DNA of 64,000 bases from NCBI GenBank assembly GCA_016858145.1, contig JAEHOE010000088.1:434001-498000 (forward strand). Direction: 5' to 3'. Position 1 is the stretch's first letter. Each line of letters starts with the position of its first letter. Of the stretch, positions 42,790 through 53,522 are shown piece after piece. This DNA comes from Edaphochlamys debaryana. Lineage: Eukaryota > Chlorophyta > Chlorophyceae > Chlamydomonadales. The notes under the pieces are model-generated. The model ran no database searches. It was given only the letters and a program-made list of their open reading frames with translations, and was not told where the DNA came from. The position numbers and the translations under genes are program-made.

Positions 42790-45700
42790 ATGCCCCGAAC
42801 GCGGACTGTCGGGCCTTTACTCTTCATAGCGCTATTCTTAGCATGCAACTACTGTGCTGGTAGTACTGCGGACACATCTAGCCCTCAGACCGGCGCGGAT
42901 GGCGGCATCGCGACGCTTTCTCTCGGCGTGGTCGCACTGGATACGCTGTACATCAACCTAACGAGGAATGGAGGGAGCGCGTGGAAGGTCTACGAGCTGC
43001 GGCTGTGGCTCAAGGCGATCGGGCTGGACCGCGACACGCAACCCGACCTTCTCCCCCACCAGCGCATCCCCGCGGTCACGGGCTTCGCATGGATAGAGGA
43101 CCCTGACACCCTGGAGCGCAGCGAGAGCGGCCACCTGGTGATGGTAAGCGCGTCTGCTGTCCTTACAACCAGCAGCCCGGGTATGTGTCAAGGATGTTGG
43201 GGAGACAGCGCCTCACAACCCCCGGACCCTTCTTGCCATTCGACGGGCCGCAGCCTGTCGACGTCCTGGCCTACTGGCCGTCGCTACAGGTAAGGACTTG
43301 GGCAGACAGCCCTTCCCTCTTGTGTCTGGCGGGCCCCAGACGCCAGGACCAACCTAGAAAGGAGGGCGCGTGGATGGGGAGGTGACTCATTGTCAGGTAG
43401 GGGGGCCACGGAGCGGCCAAGCGGGGCGCCCCCACGGGGGCGGAAAACGAGGGCTGAGCCCCCCACCCACTGCTGCGCGACCCATTCCCCGCGGTAACTG
43501 TGGGCGCACTATACTCCAACCTAGCTTTACCGCGTTGATAGCAGTCTGTCGGGGGACTCGCACCCCTCGGCACAGACTTAGCTGCCCGGTCTTATCTACA
43601 CTGGCACCGCTCCGCCACCTCCTAGCCACCGCTACCCGCCACCACCCTGCGCGCCGGGAGCGGCAACGTCCATGCTGCCAGGTCAACCGTCCCTGCAAGT
43701 AATCAACCCATGCGCCCTGCCCATACGCCGCCTGCCGGCGCCTCCTGACCACGCCCCCGGCCCCCGGCCCCACGCCCCCGGCCCCACGCCCCACGCCCCC
43801 TCCCCGGCCCCAGCTGGAGACCCCCGCCGGACGCACCGTCGCGTCTGTGCCCGTCAACCTGACACAACTGGGGAACGAGTCGTTTCTGGCGTGGCTGAAT
43901 AAGGAGACCATCCGTCCCTACCACTTCACCTTTCCGCTGCCCTGGTGGCACGACCAAGGCGTAGGGGGCTCGCGGGGCGAGCCGCTGCGCCCCTGCTTCA
44001 AGGTGCGTGGGCCCGGCGTGGGCCCGCGTGCGCTGTGCGGGGCCAGGCCTGTGGCTGGGCCTTCGATACCGCGCTGAGCTTAAGCATTTAATGCCGAGCG
44101 CAAGGGGCAGCCTCAGCACCTGCCGTCCAGATTGCAACCTGGCTCCGCTCTGTCGGATGCGGCTGGTGCCTGGTCCGCTTGGTCGAACTGACTCTCCTCC
44201 GGTGCTGCCCGGTGCGCCGTACCGTACGGCAGGTGTACGACATCTCCATGCCGCGCCAGAAGGCCGTATTCTGCCTCCCCGCCTCCGCCGAGCCGCTGTG
44301 CGCCCGCCTCGCCGGCACCTCCACTCCCACCACACGCTCAGCCTCCGCCTCCGCCTCCGCCACGACGCCCCTACCCGCCGCAACTGCTGCAGCCCCCACG
44401 GCCCCCGCCGCACCCGCGCTGTGGCCCATGCTGCCGCAGCCCCGCTCCCCCGGCCTCAACGGCTCCCAGTGGGCGGCCGAGGATGACCGCAACGCAGCCC
44501 GTGTGGCGAACTTTGTGGCGCACTACATGGCCCTGGGCGCGGCGGGCGTACTGCTGTACGGCGATTCGTACACGCGGGAGGTATGAATACGTCCGCTGGA
44601 TCGGGGGGAGGGCGCGTCCGGGGTGTTGTGTTCAGCTGAGGGCTGTGGTGCGGGGTCAATCCTCCCTCCCCGCCCCCAGGCCCTCTCCGCGGCCACCCCC
44701 CTCGCCTCCCACCTGCCGCCCGTGGCTTCGTGACTCCCACATTCATCTTCCTCACACTAACACACACCCCACCACAACCCCTCCACCACCACAACCCCGG
44801 TCGCCCCCACCCCCGCAGGCCCTGTCGCGGCACCCCGCGCTCCGCCGCCACGCCGGCTCTCTGCTGCTGGTCCCCTGGCGGGGCCGGGAGCGGGCGGCCT
44901 ACAACCATGACTACACGCTCATGAGCAGCCACGCGCTGCTGGGGCTGTCGGGGTGCGGCACGGGCGTGCAGGTGAGCACATACTTTCGAACGTAGAGAGA
45001 CGGAGTTGGGGATCCTGCGATCGAGGAGATATGCAGGAGGTAGCGGGCGTGGGGAGTGTCGGGGTGCGGCAGGGTACGGCCGTGCAGGTTGCGTGCTGTC
45101 GGCAATTGCGAAGGGCTTGCTTGCTAGGTCCAAGCAGGCTGGCAGGCAGTGACATAGACAGTAACCCTCTCGCTTGTGCGCTCTCTCATTCCCGGCCCTG
45201 TCCTCAGCTGCTCATGGTGGACATCGACGAGTTCCTCTACAGCGTGCACGGCCACGGCTGGCCCGCCATGCACGAGTGCCTCGCGCGCGCCGCGGCCCCG
45301 TCCCTGCAGCAGCAACAGCCACACGGGGCCCACGCCACAACCTCGGAGGGCGGCGCCGCAATATCTGAGGACCTGACGGATGCTGCTGGGACAGCGGGAG
45401 GAGGAGCAGCAGCAGCAGCAGGGGTAGGGGTGGTTGAGGAGGGGCAGGCAGGGGTGGAGAGCGGGAAGAAAGGGCAGCCGCAGGCACCGCCGGCGCAGCC
45501 CCAGCTGAGCATCTACGGGCATGCCGTTCCGGTGCGGCCCGGGCCGTTGGGCCTGTACAGCATCTTCCGGGTGGACATTACGTCCAGCAGGTGGGGCCTG
45601 GTTGGGGCCCGAGGGGGGCCTGGTTGGGGCCTGCGCGGAACTGCAGTGGTGGCTCACCTGCGGCCATGCTTGCGTGGCCTTGCAGCTGCGCCACCCGCGC

Positions 45701-47128
45701 AGAGAGCAAGTCTCAATCCCTTTGCGCAGCCAGCATAAGAATAGACTCTGCAATGTCATAACCTCGTTACCCTCCATGCGGCGACGCCTGCCCGCAGGGT
45801 GACTCCCGAAGACGAGGCGGCGCGCTGGGCGGTGGCGGCTCGCTCCAAAGCCATGCACCCCCTACTCGCATACGACCGCATCGCCCTGGACGCCCACGGG
45901 GTGAGGCGACCAGGGAAGGGGGGGTGTATGTGCGGCAAATCCCTTGCGGGTATACCGGTACCGCGAGCCTGGTGTTGCGGAGCCTGCCCCCTTGAACGTC
46001 CTCGAGGATGGGGAAGCCCCGCTGGCACCGGAAGAGGGGCGTAGCGGCTGGCTGATGACTGGCTCGCGCTGGCTGCCCTTGCCTGCGGCGCCTGCGCATT
46101 GCGCACCCTGCGCGGCTAGCCCAAGCCCCGTGCCCCGTGCCCCGTGCCCCATGCCCCTGCCCCTGCGCGCCTCCCCTCCCTCTCACCCCTCCTCTCTCCC
46201 TTTCACGCCACCACCACCAAACAGCCCAACCGCAAGAAGGTCCTAACGGTGCCCGCCAGCCTCTTCGGCTAGACCACGCCCCCGCCCCTGCGTCCCTTGG
46301 CCTTACCCATCTCTCACCCCCCCCTCCCTCATTACAATCGATCCTCTCTTACTTCGGTCCCCCACAGCCCAACCGCAACAAGGTGCTCGCGGTGCCCGCC
46401 TCCCGCCTGGTCAAGTTCTTCGTGCACGAGGCCTGGCCGCTGCACGGGGCCTTCGTGGCGGGGAGCCCCTCCTGCGCCTTCATCCTGCACGTGAGCCGCC
46501 TAGGAGCCTGCCTAGGAGCTGCCTCCGGGCTGAGGGCGCCTGGGGGGTGCGGGCAAGGGGCAGTGGGGGAAGGGTGTTGAAAGCCGACCCTGGGTCTGGG
46601 CTGCCTGCGGCGGGCGAGACTGCCTGAGGGGTGCGGCCAGGCTGGAGCAGGGGTGGGGCCAAGGGGCACTGGCAGAAGGGATTGATGGAGTCTGCCGCAG
46701 GTGGGTACCGATAGCTTACTGTGAAAGTGGGACGTCGTCGAGGCCTCTTTCCCTAACCCGATTCCCACGCGGACTCGGACACTGATTCGGATTCCGATCC
46801 GCAGGTGGTCAACTACTGGGCGCCCCGCATCCTGCGCAACGACACCCGCCGCTACGAGCCCTTTCAACTCCGACTGCCATACTACAGGCGGCAGGCAGGA
46901 GCAACGGGGGGGACACTCGCGCGGGCATCGGCCGGGGGGGTGAAGCTCCAAGCCGAAGTGGACGGATCTCAGCGCCAGTGGTGCCAGTCAGAAGACGGCC
47001 TTACCAAAGGCGGCAAGGTTAAGGGCACGAGCGAAGCCGGAGCTCAGTCTGGGTCTCGGTACCCACTGTGCAGGGGGCAAGGGTGGAGGCAACGGCGGGG
47101 GCAGACGCGGACATGGGGCAAGAAGTGA
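42790..47128 (+). CDS. GT92-type (DUF23) glycosyltransferase-like protein, secretory
   Basis: Nine exons (42790-43143, 43209-43289, 43814-44002, 44233-44580, 44819-44971, 45208-45590, 45798-45900, 46368-46490, 46805-47128) join in phase to about 685 aa. The N-terminus PRTRTVGPLLFIALFLACN is a signal peptide or type II anchor, so the protein should work in the Golgi or be secreted. VYDISMPRQKAVFCLP, VAHYMALGAAGVLLYGDSY and LLMVDIDEFL match the GT92 start, helix and DxDEF metal/nucleotide-sugar motif. HAVPVRPGPLGLYSIFR, KFFVHEAWPLHGAF and VVNYWAPR follow as in that family. GT92 enzymes transfer galactose to glycans; the acceptor here is unknown. An Ala/Gln-rich insert follows the DxDEF motif. 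The final ~60 residues are basic and may be read-through of an intron, so the C-terminus is uncertain. Introns hold a SINE (43420-43635) and copied splice junctions. Confidence 0.8.
43420..43635 (-). mobile_element. tRNA-derived SINE, copy 2 (intact, intronic)
   Basis: On the minus strand, starting near 43635, there is an A-box TGGCGGAGCGG (consensus TRGCNNAGYNGG) and, about 40 bases on, a B-box GGGTGCGAGTCCC. The head is followed by a short body ending in GGGGGCGCCCC. It is about 215 bp, collinear with copy 1 at 19740-20490 but without the 550-bp interruption. It lies in intron 2 of the GT92 gene, opposite to transcription. Confidence 0.75.
46225..46272 (+). other. Pseudo-exon: copy of GT92 exon 8 start ending in a stop
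   Basis: AACAG|CCCAACCGCAAGAAGG continues to code PNRKKVLTVPASLFG and then TAG. The true exon at 46368 starts CCCACAG|CCCAACCGCAACAAGG and codes PNRNKVLAVPASRL. Inclusion would truncate the protein. Confidence 0.65.
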
Positions 47129-48467
47129 GGGGTGACTCAAGGGAGCAGAGCGGCAAGGGGGGGTCATGGCCTCTTGGGATCGGTCTACATGTTGATACGG
47201 TGGAGGCTGCATGGGGGGGGACCAGGGCGGGACACATGGACTGGGTGCGAGAGTGAGGGCGTCAGGGCTCGGTAGGGGTTCGATTCCGGGTGATCCGACA
47301 CCGAGTGATGGTCTTGGGCCCCATCCACCACACGGGTGCTTGTGGGGAAGTGTGGTCAAGACCACCACCCTGGACGAGCTGGGACGAGCTGGGACGAGCT
47401 GGGACGAGCTGGGACGAGCGGGTCGCGAATGCAGGTGGGCTGGGGGAGCGGCGTTACCCCGCCCGCATGCCCGGCCATAAGGTCATGGGGTGTGCTAGCT
47501 ACCCCGGCGGAATACGCTCCGCAAGGGAAACGAAGGACTCAGGGGTGCAACTGGCGTGAAGCGAGCGCCTGCTACCGGTAGAAGACTGGCACGCTTCACG
47601 GCTGGGGCCTGTCTCCAATAGGACCCATTAGACTGATGAACTGCTAGCAGTGACCGGCTCAGCTCTATACCAGCTATGACAGCAACAGCATGCCCGACAC
47701 TCTAGCATAGCCGTTTAGCAGCATCCCCGCTCAACATCGACTGCGTGTACCGCTCCGTGTAGTGTAGGGCTGCATAGCCTTGCTGTGAAACGCTCCGCTA
47801 GGGCCGCTGGAGCGCCAAAGCAAGGGTGCCGAAGGGTAGAGGTGTCAGACTTGGCCACGCAGACGCTGGCCGCCTTCGCGGGGGTGGACTCGGCACACGC
47901 ACGCCTCACGGGGCCCGGCACATGTACCTCGCTGCGAGCTTGGATAGGTCCGGCCCAGCCCCCGCATCCCCATGTACTAGCTATCCCGCTTCCCCCGCAA
48001 CCACTTCCAAAGGCTCCGGACCAACGGCCTTGCAGCCAGGCTTGGTCAGTCAAGCCGTATCACGGCCTCAGCCCAGAGCCCCTCACCACCCCAATCATCA
48101 CCATGGAACAGACCCGCACCAGCAGCTAGCCAGCGTCAACCGCTCGCCACCATGCGCACCAGCACCAGCAGCTAGCTAGCGTTGAGTTCGCCCTGCAGGC
48201 ATCCATCCCCACCACCCGCCCGGCTCCAACGCAGCCCCTGCAGGCGGCAGGCCCGCCCATCCGAGAACGAATGCATGAAGACGACATGAAAAGCACCCAC
48301 CAAAGCTCACCGCGACATTCGTTTTGTAGACTTCCACCCCAAACCACCACCACCTATCGGCGCTCCCTCCCTCCCTCCACCCATCCCTCGCCCCACACCT
48401 CGCACTCATTCGTTTACCGATGCACTCCGCACCATTGCCCCAACGCTCGCGGCGTCGCGACGCGACA
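47129..48467. other. Intergenic region between convergent GT92 and DUF3431 genes
   Basis: No gene was recognised. A 10-bp tandem repeat GGGACGAGCT (five copies) lies at about 47375-47420. A near-duplicate block CACCAGCAGCTAGC occurs at 48117 and 48165. Both flanking genes end here, so it should contain their 3' UTRs. Confidence 0.45.
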
Positions 48468-51400
48468 TCACCCCGCGCCCGACGTCCCAGCCCCCGAGGC
48501 CCCACCAGCTGTCGTCCAGGACTCAAACCCTGACATGCCCTCCCCTTCCCCCGCCCCGTCCCCCTCGGCCCCAAACCCCTCCCCGCCTCCCTCGCCCTCC
48601 GCCTCCCCCTCCGCACCGTACCCCTCCCACTCCGCATCCGCCCTTAGCGCCGACCGCAGCCGCTCCCCCAGGCGTGGCAGCCCCTCGGAGCGCTGCGCCG
48701 GGCAGCCGCGGATGTGGCCCAAGAGCAAGTCCACCTGTGGGGGAGGGGGGTAAGAGATGAGAGGGCGGGCGGGCGGGGATAAGGGGGTAGTTTGGAGTGA
48801 GGGTCGAGGGGGATTACAGGACCGGGGCCGTCAGGGGGGCTCTAACCCGCCCCCTCTTTCCAAGCCGCCCGACTGCGAACTCAACCTCCTGAGTCCGAAG
48901 CTGTTGGTACGCGAACCTCCTCCCCCCCCCTTCCCCCCCCACCCTCATGTAGTTGAGGATATCGCTGGCGGTGTAATTGCGGTCGGACCACAGGCCCCAG
49001 GCGGGGATGGACACGGCCTGGGGGGGAGGTGGTGGTGGGTGGGGTGGGGTGTTGGTGTTGCAAGGGTGGGGGCATGATCCCAGCTGTGGTGGTATGACTG
49101 ATGTGCGTGAAGGTCTAGATATGGACACGGCCTGGGGGGGAGGTGATGAGGGTGGGTTGGGTGGGGTGTTGCAAGTGTGGGGGCGGCCATGCAGGTGTAG
49201 GTGTGAACGGCTGCTCGCGTGAGCGGGGGAAACGCGGGCTTGGCATCACCCGAGTGTGGTGGTAAGGCGGATGCATGTTGGGCGGGGGGAATTCGGGGAA
49301 AGGGGCAAGTGTGGGGACGGGATGGCGAGGGCTGTTGGAAGGCGGGAAAAGAGCGGGACTGCGCTTGCCGTACTGTTGCCGTACGGTTGCCGACTGCGCT
49401 TGCCGTACGGTTGCCGTACCTTGGTGGCCTCGTAGTGCATGAAGGGGTCCATGGAGTAGTTCAGCAGGTCCCTGACAGGGGGGGAGGGGGGAGGGGGGGG
49501 TTGAGGGAGGGATGGCACAGGGAAGGGGGTTGCGAGGGTGAAGGGAGAGGGTCTATGGGACAGGGAAAAGGCGAGTCGCCAAGCTCCAGCCTGTCATATG
49601 AGTCCCGTGTACCGGTAAGGCAGGCGGCACCAACAAGGGTAGTCGAGGCAGGCGTGCGTGCACAACCGCTTGTTCTGCTTGTACTGACTGTACGGCGCTC
49701 ACTTGTACAGCTGTACGGGCCATCTGCGCACGTGCTTGCGCTGCATCATGAGGGCGGCGCAGCAGCTCTTGAACATGGATCCGGGCTCGGGCAGGGGGCC
49801 GTACGACTCGAGGATCTGCTTCATGATCTGTGTGCATGGAGGTCAAGGGGGTGGGCAGGTCTGCTTCATGAGTTGCAAGTGGGCAAGCCGCAATGTGAGA
49901 GCCGGATGGAGGGTAGGGAAGGCCGGGGAGGGGGGCGCGTGGGCGTACGTGAGAGCGCGTGGACGGCAGGGAAGGCGGCGGGGGCGGGGGAGGGCAAGCA
50001 TCACAGGCGAGGGCAGTGCAAGTCACAGGGCAATTCAAAGGGAGAGAGGCGCGGCCCCTTGAAGGTCCTCTCCAGTACGGGTCACGTGGCCCCCCCTGCC
50101 GTGCCGGTGCCGCTCACGTCCAGTGTCTCCTGCTTGCTGCGCCGAACCACGTCCGGAGGGTACTCGTGGGTGATGTTCCACATCTCGGTGGACCTTGGGG
50201 GGGGGGGGCGGGTGGGCGGGGTGAGGTGGGGTGTTGGGCGGGATGTGATGGGTCTCATGGGTGGTATGGTAATGCGGGGGAGTGAGGGGTCAAGGTGGGA
50301 ATTGGTCATGGTGGCCGTGCACAGCAATTCCCTGCCCTTTCCCCCTCCCTCCACGCTCACCTCCCCCCGCAACCCTGCTCACCTGTGTGCTCCCCCTATG
50401 TACCGAACCATGGCGAAGGGGTACATGGTGCCGTCGGGCCCCACCACCTGGTTCTCACTGGGGGGCGGGAGGGGGTCGGGATGGAGGGTGGGGGAGGGGT
50501 GGGAGGGCGGGTGGGGGGAGGGCGGGGGGAGGGGTTGCGCGCGCAGCTTCCAGCAGTGGATCGGACTGGGCCCCACCACCTGGTTCTCATTGGGGGAATG
50601 GGAGGGGTCGGGTTGGAGGGTGGAGGGTTGGGAAGGGCAGGTTTACTGACCTCTACCTGTGGGGATGCGGGGTACGAGGCCCTCCACTGCTCCACCCCAT
50701 CCCTCCACCAGGCCCCCATCCCCGCCCGCCCCACCTGCGCGGGTCGCGTACGACAGCCCCGCTTGCACCTCCACGAGAAGTGACCCAGTTCCACCACAAC
50801 CTCCCCCCCCCCCCCCCACACACTCGCCCCACCTGCGTGGGTCGTACAGCCCCCGCTCGTTGAGCCAGAAGTGGCGCCCCACCACCGGCTGCACAGCGGC
50901 ACGGCTGCAGGGGGGGAGGGTTGGCGGATGAGAGGGCAGAAAGGAGTTGGAATGCGCCCTGCCCATGCTCATCTCCCTCCAAACCCACATCGCTTTTCAG
51001 CCCCGCAACTCCCTTCCTCTCCTCCTCTATTCCTCGCCTTCCTCATCAGTCGCCCCCTCGCCCCCTCCCATTGCTCCCTCTTCTGCCCCCCTTCCCCTTA
51101 CTGCACGCCTACCGGTCCAGCTCCCGCCCCATGCAGCCCTGCCCCCCCTCCCATTCCTCCCTCCCCCTCCCCTCCCTCCCCCCCTTCCCATGCCCCCCCA
51201 CCGGTCCAGCTCGGGCGCCATGCAGTTGCCCACGGAGGCGGCGAAGGGGCAGAAGGGCGCCCGCGTGCGCGCACACACGAAGGAGGCGCAGCAGCCGCGG
51301 GACCACTCCTCGCTGCAGCCGCTGTTGAGGGTCACCACCATGGAGGCAAACCTGGGGGTGTTTGTGGGGGGCGTTTTGGTAGGTAGCTGGCTTCCAAAAG

Positions 51401-53008
51401 TCCCTCTCACCGCACCAGCACTCAGCAGGGCCTCCTTGGTGCGCTCCCCCTTCCTTTCCTCAAGCTGCCCCCATCCCGTGTCTCCCCCCCATTCCCTCCC
51501 TCCCTCGCCGTCCCCTCTACCCGCGTCCCCTTTCCTCCCCGTCTCACTGCACGAGCAGGTCCTCCTTGGTCTGGTCCCCCCGGCGGCCCCGGTTGGACAC
51601 CTTCTGCCCCCGGGAGATGCGCTCCTGCCGCTGCCGCCAGCGGTCACGGAGCAGCCTGGGGGTAGGGGAGGCAGGGGGTGGGGGGTTGGGGGCGTGTTGA
51701 GGGGCCGGGTTTCAGCGCCGAAGGGGCTGGGGCCAGGGGTGCAGTGTCAGCGGTCACGGAGCAGCCTGCGGGTAGGGGAGGCAGGGGGTGGGGCCTAGGT
51801 CGGGGGCAGGTGTCTGTGATGATGGGAGATAAATGGCACGGTGCCCCGTCCCAGAGGCCGTGTGAGGCCTGGGCCCGCCGTAGGCCCCGGTAGGCCCGCC
51901 CCAGGCCCACCTGAGGCCCCGGTAGTAGGCCCGGGAGCGGCGGTAGAAGGGCCCACACAGCGAGTGGCGGGAGGCGGGGCCGTGGTCGTGGGCGAGCAGT
52001 ACCGCCTGAGGGGGTTGGGGGTTGCGGAACGGAGCGTGAGGGCTAGGGAATGGGGGCTTGGGGGTGGGCAGCCCATGGGCAGGAGCAGCCCACGTGTGAG
52101 AATGCGGCCAGGTCCTGGAAGGGGACGTCTGTCTCAGGAGCTAGTCGGAGGGGGCGTGCGTTGCCTTGGCAGCCCTCTCCAGGCTGTTACCCATCGCCGC
52201 TGGGACAAGTGCGGGGTCAGGGGCTCGGTTGAACGGCTCGGTGGAAGTAGAGCGCTTGTACGCCGCCGGTTCGCCTGCCCTCTGTCTCAGGGACCCCGGG
52301 ATTGCTCTGCAACCATCCAGCAACCTTCCCCAGTGTGTTGTGTTCCCTGCATCGTTATATTCGTCTCCCTCAGTTTTGCCCTCCGTTGCCGCGCCCAGGC
52401 AACGGCTCCGGCCCTGCCCGCCTTCGTTCCCGCTCGCCTCCCTCTTGCTCTACCCAGCCGCACAGTAACCAGCCCCTTGTGCCTGTCGTACGTTCCTCTG
52501 AGCCTGTCGTACTCACCAGCGGCAGGTCATCATAGTGCCGTACGAGGTGAGTCAGGAACACGGCGGCCTCGCGGCCCTTGTTGGGCAGCACGGGCAAGAT
52601 GTGCAGGCTCATGTTGCACGGCAGCACCACGCCCTCGAAGCCCTTCACAGCCGTCGCGTGGTCCTCTAACCGGTGATATATGTACACGGCTGCGCTGGTT
52701 AGCCCTAGGTGCCAGAGCCACGGCAGCAGCTGCTCGGGGTCGGCATTGTAGGTCGACACGACGACGTGCATGTCGCCCGGCGGGAGGGCGGGATTCTCGC
52801 AGCCCCACAGCGGCGTTGGCGGACCCCGGCCCGACGCTGGTGACAGCGTCAGGTTGACTGCCTGTGCTGCGCCGCTGCCCAGCTGGCTCGCCAGGAGAGC
52901 GAGCAGGAGCAACTGGGTGTTGACGGCGCTGGTGCCGCGTGCACGCGTCAACGGCGGGGCGGGTTCCGCGACGCGACAGCGCCCAGCCCGCCCTCCTAGA
53001 AGATTCAT
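48468..53008 (-). CDS. DUF3431-family secretory protein
   Basis: About eleven exons run leftward: 53008-52518, 52007-51911, 51655 to about 51547, about 51354-51203, about 50907-50833, 50459-50393, about 50193-50117, about 49828-49705, about 49479-49422, about 49021-48948 and 48734-48468. After the chosen ATG a hydrophobic NTQLLLLALLASQLGSGAAQA gives a signal peptide. The core MHVVVSTYNADPEQLLPWLW, AAVYIYHRLE, LPNKGREAAVFLTHLVRHYD and VLLAHDHGPASRHS matches DUF3431, a family with a glycosyltransferase-like fold whose substrate is not established. Cysteines in SGCSEEWSRGCCASFVCA and CMAPE suggest disulphides. A late exon codes MWNITHEYPPDVVRRSKQE, a conserved C-terminal feature, and the end is Gly/Glu-rich. 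Upstream in-frame ATGs (for example near 53079) leave the start uncertain. Divergent from LCYB; the introns contain at least five copied splice junctions. Confidence 0.78.
49371..49430. repeat. (TTGCCGTACGG)n repeat next to a DUF3431 donor
   Basis: Imperfect copies of TTGCCGTACGG run directly from the splice donor GTACGGCAACC (minus strand) into the intron. Confidence 0.8.
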
Positions 53009-53522
53009 GTGAAGTGCTGCGGCATGGAGCTCCCGCCACGGCTCGCCCTCGCGACGCCAGGCCCGCGCGGGACCCGGCATGCGCGCGGTGCGTGCGCGAA
53101 CCCCGCCTGCTAACACCGCCGACGCCTTCTCCTCCAGGATAAGAGCATTATGATAGTCTCTTGCGCTCACACGTGGTGCTACAGGCTCAGGGCAGTCAGT
53201 CCAGTACAAAATGGCGGTAAGGGTCTCGCGGGCCAGGTCGGCCACCAATCAGTTGTGTAGCAGCAAGTGCTTTGATTGTAATCAGACTGGCTACGAACGC
53301 GTCTATGCGGAGGGTTGACCGACGGTGTTGCTCTTGCGAGTGTGCATGGGCCCGTGCTGAGCCCCGTTTGGCTGTCCGCTCGCTTCTGGCTCGGACACTC
53401 TTCAATTGCCCCGCGGCTACTTAGAGCGTCACCCAGGGCAGAATATAGGCTAGACGCTGCAGAAGTTCAACCCACTTGCAGAATCCATCAATTCTGCGCG
53501 TTCTAGCTTAGCGGCCGGCAAG
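53009..53522. promoter_or_regulatory. Divergent upstream region between DUF3431 and LCYB genes
   Basis: About 515 bp between outward-transcribed genes. No TATA box or repeat was recognised. The lower GC content of 53230-53500 compared with its flanks is consistent with promoter and 5' UTR sequence. Confidence 0.45.
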
